64,000 bases of DNA, from contig CM050652.1 of the NCBI GenBank assembly GCA_027574665.1, positions 4,692,589-4,756,588 of the forward strand, read 5' to 3'. Origin of the DNA: Rhynochetos jubatus (Eukaryota; Chordata; Aves; Eurypygiformes; Rhynochetidae). This document shows positions 61,355 through 64,000 of this stretch, piece after piece. Position 1 is the first letter of the stretch. Each line of letters begins with the position of its first letter. Below the pieces are notes generated by a model. The model saw only the letters and a program-made list of their open reading frames with translations. It was not told the origin of the DNA and ran no database searches. Made by a program: the position numbers and the translations under genes.

Positions 61355-63173
61355 GTAAGTACATAAGGTCCTTGCATTCATGTCCTACATCTGTAAAAAG
61401 AAGCAAGTCTGTTGAAAAACAAATGGATCAGTTTCCACCATGTATGATGAAGTACTATGTGAGGATAAATCATGCTGACCTTATTTTCAGGGTCTGTTAT
61501 CATCTGGTTTCTGCAGTCTTCTGGGCTGATGGAGCAAAGTAGTGTAGCCATGCTTTGCTGATGATTAAAAGCACCTTGAAATACACTGGCAAAAAGCTAC
61601 AGTAAATAATGCAGTGGTGCCCCATGCAGTTGCAAGTGTTAAATGAGCCATTTGTTTGCACACTGGACTTGATTTTGAGGCCAGTCAAACAGCAGCATGA
61701 AGAATGCTTTCCTAACTGTGTGGGTGAAAGCCTTTGTCCAATGCACGGGTGTTCTCTTGCTTTGAGAAACTCTTCTAGGCTTCAAAGTGCTGCTTAAAAC
61801 ATTCTGGCCCGTCTCCTTTTAGTATGTTAGTGCTGCACCTTGAGATGTTACTTTAAACAACTTCAGGGCTAAATATAACCTCTGATATGATTCATCATTG
61901 TTATTTAAACAGACACTGTTTTAAAATAAATCCTTTTGTGCTTGTGCTGTGCCCTTGACTTTATTTTTCTTTTCCTTAATGTGTTTTACGTTTCCCTGTG
62001 CTGCCTGACTTGTCCTGAACCAGCAGCGTAAAGCTCTACAGTCCTGTCCCTGGGCTTTGAGGCTCATACACTCTGTGTCTTGCCCAGTATAAACCACCAC
62101 AGACCCATGTTTGTATCTGAGTACTTGGACTACAGCAGTTGGAAACTGTAATAAGCTAGTCTGAGCCTTTGGATGTAGAAAAACTTAATGTCGTGTTTTC
62201 AAAGTGGATATCAAAAGCAGATTATTATTTTCAGTGTTTTTATTCAGAGGCAGTATCAAGTTCTGGAAAAGGAAGTGTTCATTCCTGTAGCTCTGCTTGG
62301 TATTCTCTTCATGCTGTAGAAATCTGACCTGATCTGGCAGAAAATACTCCAGTAATGGAAAACTGGCCAGAAAACATCAGTCTGAATGATTTTTTTTTTT
62401 TTCCTCTGGAGTTCATTAAAATTCCAAGCTCTAATCCAGAGCTTGGATTTTGCAATCCCCAGAAGGTTCCTGCAGGTCTCCTGTCTCTGGCGCTCTGTCC
62501 AGGGAAACTTAAACATCCAAAGCTGCAGAGCAAAGCCAACAGGCCCAAAATCTCCTGGTAGGGATGGGTTCAGCTCCTGGAGCTGCAGTGGAGACCCTGA
62601 ACTGAAGGCTTCTGGGGACCCCAGGATGCCTGCTGTTGAGCCAGGGCTCATCACCTCTCCCAAGGTGATGACCTTTGGTATGTCCCTCTCCTCACAGGAG
62701 CCTCTTGCAGCTGCTCAGTAAAATGGACTTTTTGCCTCTTGCTGCACAGTTTGCAGAGCAGCTGTGGTGTCTAACAAGCTTCCATTTTCTTGTACCAAAT
62801 GCCGAAAAAGTTTGATTCATTTTCAGGGAAACTTGGGATTTCACCTTAGTAAGAACAGAAGATGCTGTGAATGGAAAGCCTCCTTTTTGGGGGTAATTCT
62901 TAAGCAAGGCTAGTCATTAATTACTGTATGAATAAATGAGTAATGCCAGAGTTGCTCCCTTCTCTGCTGAAAAAGCTTTTAAATTAAGAAGTTGCTGGTA
63001 AGGCTGTAGGTCAATCCAAAAAAGAGAGTGGGATGGGACTATTAAGTAGGGATTGTTGAAGTCTTGGGCTGATTGCATGTTAGTTTGGGTTTTTTATGTA
63101 TACCCATATTGAAATAAGATTTTGAATTAGCCCGAAGAACACAACTGAAACCTGAATTTTCCGCTGTTCTTAG
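61355..63173 (+). other. STIMATEL: STIMATE-like intron 3
   Basis: This 1.8-kb intron runs from gtaagt to ctgttcttag. I see no exon, RNA gene or clear transposable element inside; there is a T run at 62389-62401. The several 60-135-codon open frames have no supporting features. Confidence 0.88.
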
Positions 63174-63295
63174 CTACCTTATTAATTTCATCCTTGATGC
63201 CACGCTGGGGATGCTGCTGATCTGGCTTGGCGTGAAATTCGTCTCCTGCATCGTGCAGCGTAAGAAAAACACCTACCTGGTCTTCGGGGAATACG
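63174..63295 (+). CDS. STIMATEL: STIMATE-like, coding exon 4 (gene continues off window)
   Basis: The exon joins the CT left by exon 3 to give Leu and encodes YLINFILDATLGMLLIWLGV, then KFVSCIVQRKKN and TYLVFGEYG, with the donor TACG|GTAGGT. Human STIMATE has [20 protein letters not shown] and ends this region with RFGEYG, so the membrane span and the FGEYG anchor are kept. The stretch between them differs: basic QRKKNTY here against VEWQQWESL in human. This argues for a paralog rather than STIMATE itself. The four exons give about 125 of the roughly 290 residues typical of the family. The remaining exons should lie right of the window. Confidence 0.95.
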
Positions 63296-64000
63296 GTAGG
63301 TGTCAGCCGCTCTGCACAAAGGTGCCTTTGCTGTCAGCTCTGAATGGGGACAAGGAAAGGGAAGGAACTACAGTTTGGATAAAACACACGAGGAGCCTGC
63401 TTCTGTTATTCCTTCTCCAAGGAGCTCCCAGGGCGAGGGTACCAATCAACGTATGAAATGCTGGGACGTCACTGGGTCGCAGGTAGCTCTGCCCACTGCC
63501 TTGCCAAGCACGCTTGGGCATAGCAGGTTGGTGATGAAAGGCTGAACGTTCCCCTGGGTGGATAATATACCCCAGGACATGCCCATGATAAACTAAGGTG
63601 TGGTAGGGTGATTTTTGTGGGTTTTTTTTTTTCCCTTTAGCCTCTTAGCTCAGAACATGGTGGTGTTCTTGTATTTGCCTTGAGCTGTAGCAGGAATCAG
63701 CAGGACACAGCCTGGCCTCAAAACTGAGTTTTCAAATGACTTGTGGGGTTTTGGGGTGGGGAGGGAGAGTTGTCAGCTGATGTAAAAACAAAACAAAACA
63801 AGCCTGAGTGTGGCATCTCCGATTCGATTGGTGCCTTGAGATTGCTGCCTGAAACTGAAAAGTTTCAGAAAAGCTTTTCCCAGCCAGCCCCACTAGAGGG
63901 TAGCACTTCTCTTCAGAAAGAGCAGAGCCACTTCCAGGGGAGCAGTGCTTCTCCCTGACTGCAGGAAAGGGAAATATTAACACTTTGCCTATTTTACGTT
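63296..64000 (+). other. STIMATEL: STIMATE-like intron 4, 5' portion
   Basis: Intron sequence follows the gtaggt donor to the window edge. No further exon matching the next part of the family (beginning DPLQCGAW in human) is visible. Small open frames on both strands here are treated as chance. Confidence 0.8.

Noticed and set aside
48846-63295. Calling the plus-strand gene STIMATE (TMEM110) itself
   Set aside because: The loop before FGEYG and the N-terminus differ clearly from STIMATE, and the neighbour is SFMBT2 rather than SFMBT1, so a STIMATE-like paralog fits better.
1-64000. CRISPR arrays, bacterial operons, riboswitches, rRNA or tRNA genes
   Set aside because: Nothing of these kinds is visible. 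The short tandem repeats here have no regular spacers, and the genes are intron-bearing vertebrate genes.

Overview
The window looks like bird nuclear DNA. The interspersed repeats are CR1 LINEs whose 3' ends carry the avian 'ttctatgat' tail. Fossils of older amniote repeats are rare, genes are split by long introns with GT-AG borders, and both gene starts sit in CpG islands. Nothing suggests bacterial or viral DNA. Most long open frames are chance readings or products of tandem repeats. The real coding sequence totals only about 580 bases in six exons.

Left part (1-22.5 kb, minus strand): the 5' end of SFMBT2, a Polycomb-group protein with four MBT repeats. Two coding exons are visible: 7629-7524, with the start codon, and 757-663. 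They join in phase, and the peptide matches the SFMBT2 N-terminus just before the first MBT repeat. A CpG island at about 20.1-22.5 kb is the likely promoter; it contains a plausible noncoding first exon with a CAG|GTAAGG donor at 21490. The 5'UTR intron (13.8 kb) holds two inverted copies of a ~275-bp repeat. The next intron holds a possible old LTR.

Middle (22.5-47 kb): no gene recognised. This is spacer between two divergent genes, with CR1 relics, a MIR-like fossil and a few AT-rich stretches that could be conserved regulatory elements.

Right part (47-64 kb, plus strand): a diverged minisatellite, then about 1 kb of hexamer-based CCCATC/TTCATC repeat that stops about 130 bp before the start codon of a STIMATE-like gene (TMEM110-like). 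Four exons (48846-48954, 60273-60321, 61259-61354, 63174-63295) join in phase into about 125 residues with three hydrophobic segments. The rest of the gene lies beyond the right edge.

The pairing is the main result. In human, SFMBT1 lies beside STIMATE on 3p21. Here their paralogs SFMBT2 and STIMATE-like are neighbours, arranged head to head about 27 kb apart. This looks like a surviving duplicate of an old linkage block. The two genes are not known to share a pathway: SFMBT2 acts on chromatin, STIMATE at endoplasmic reticulum-plasma membrane contacts.
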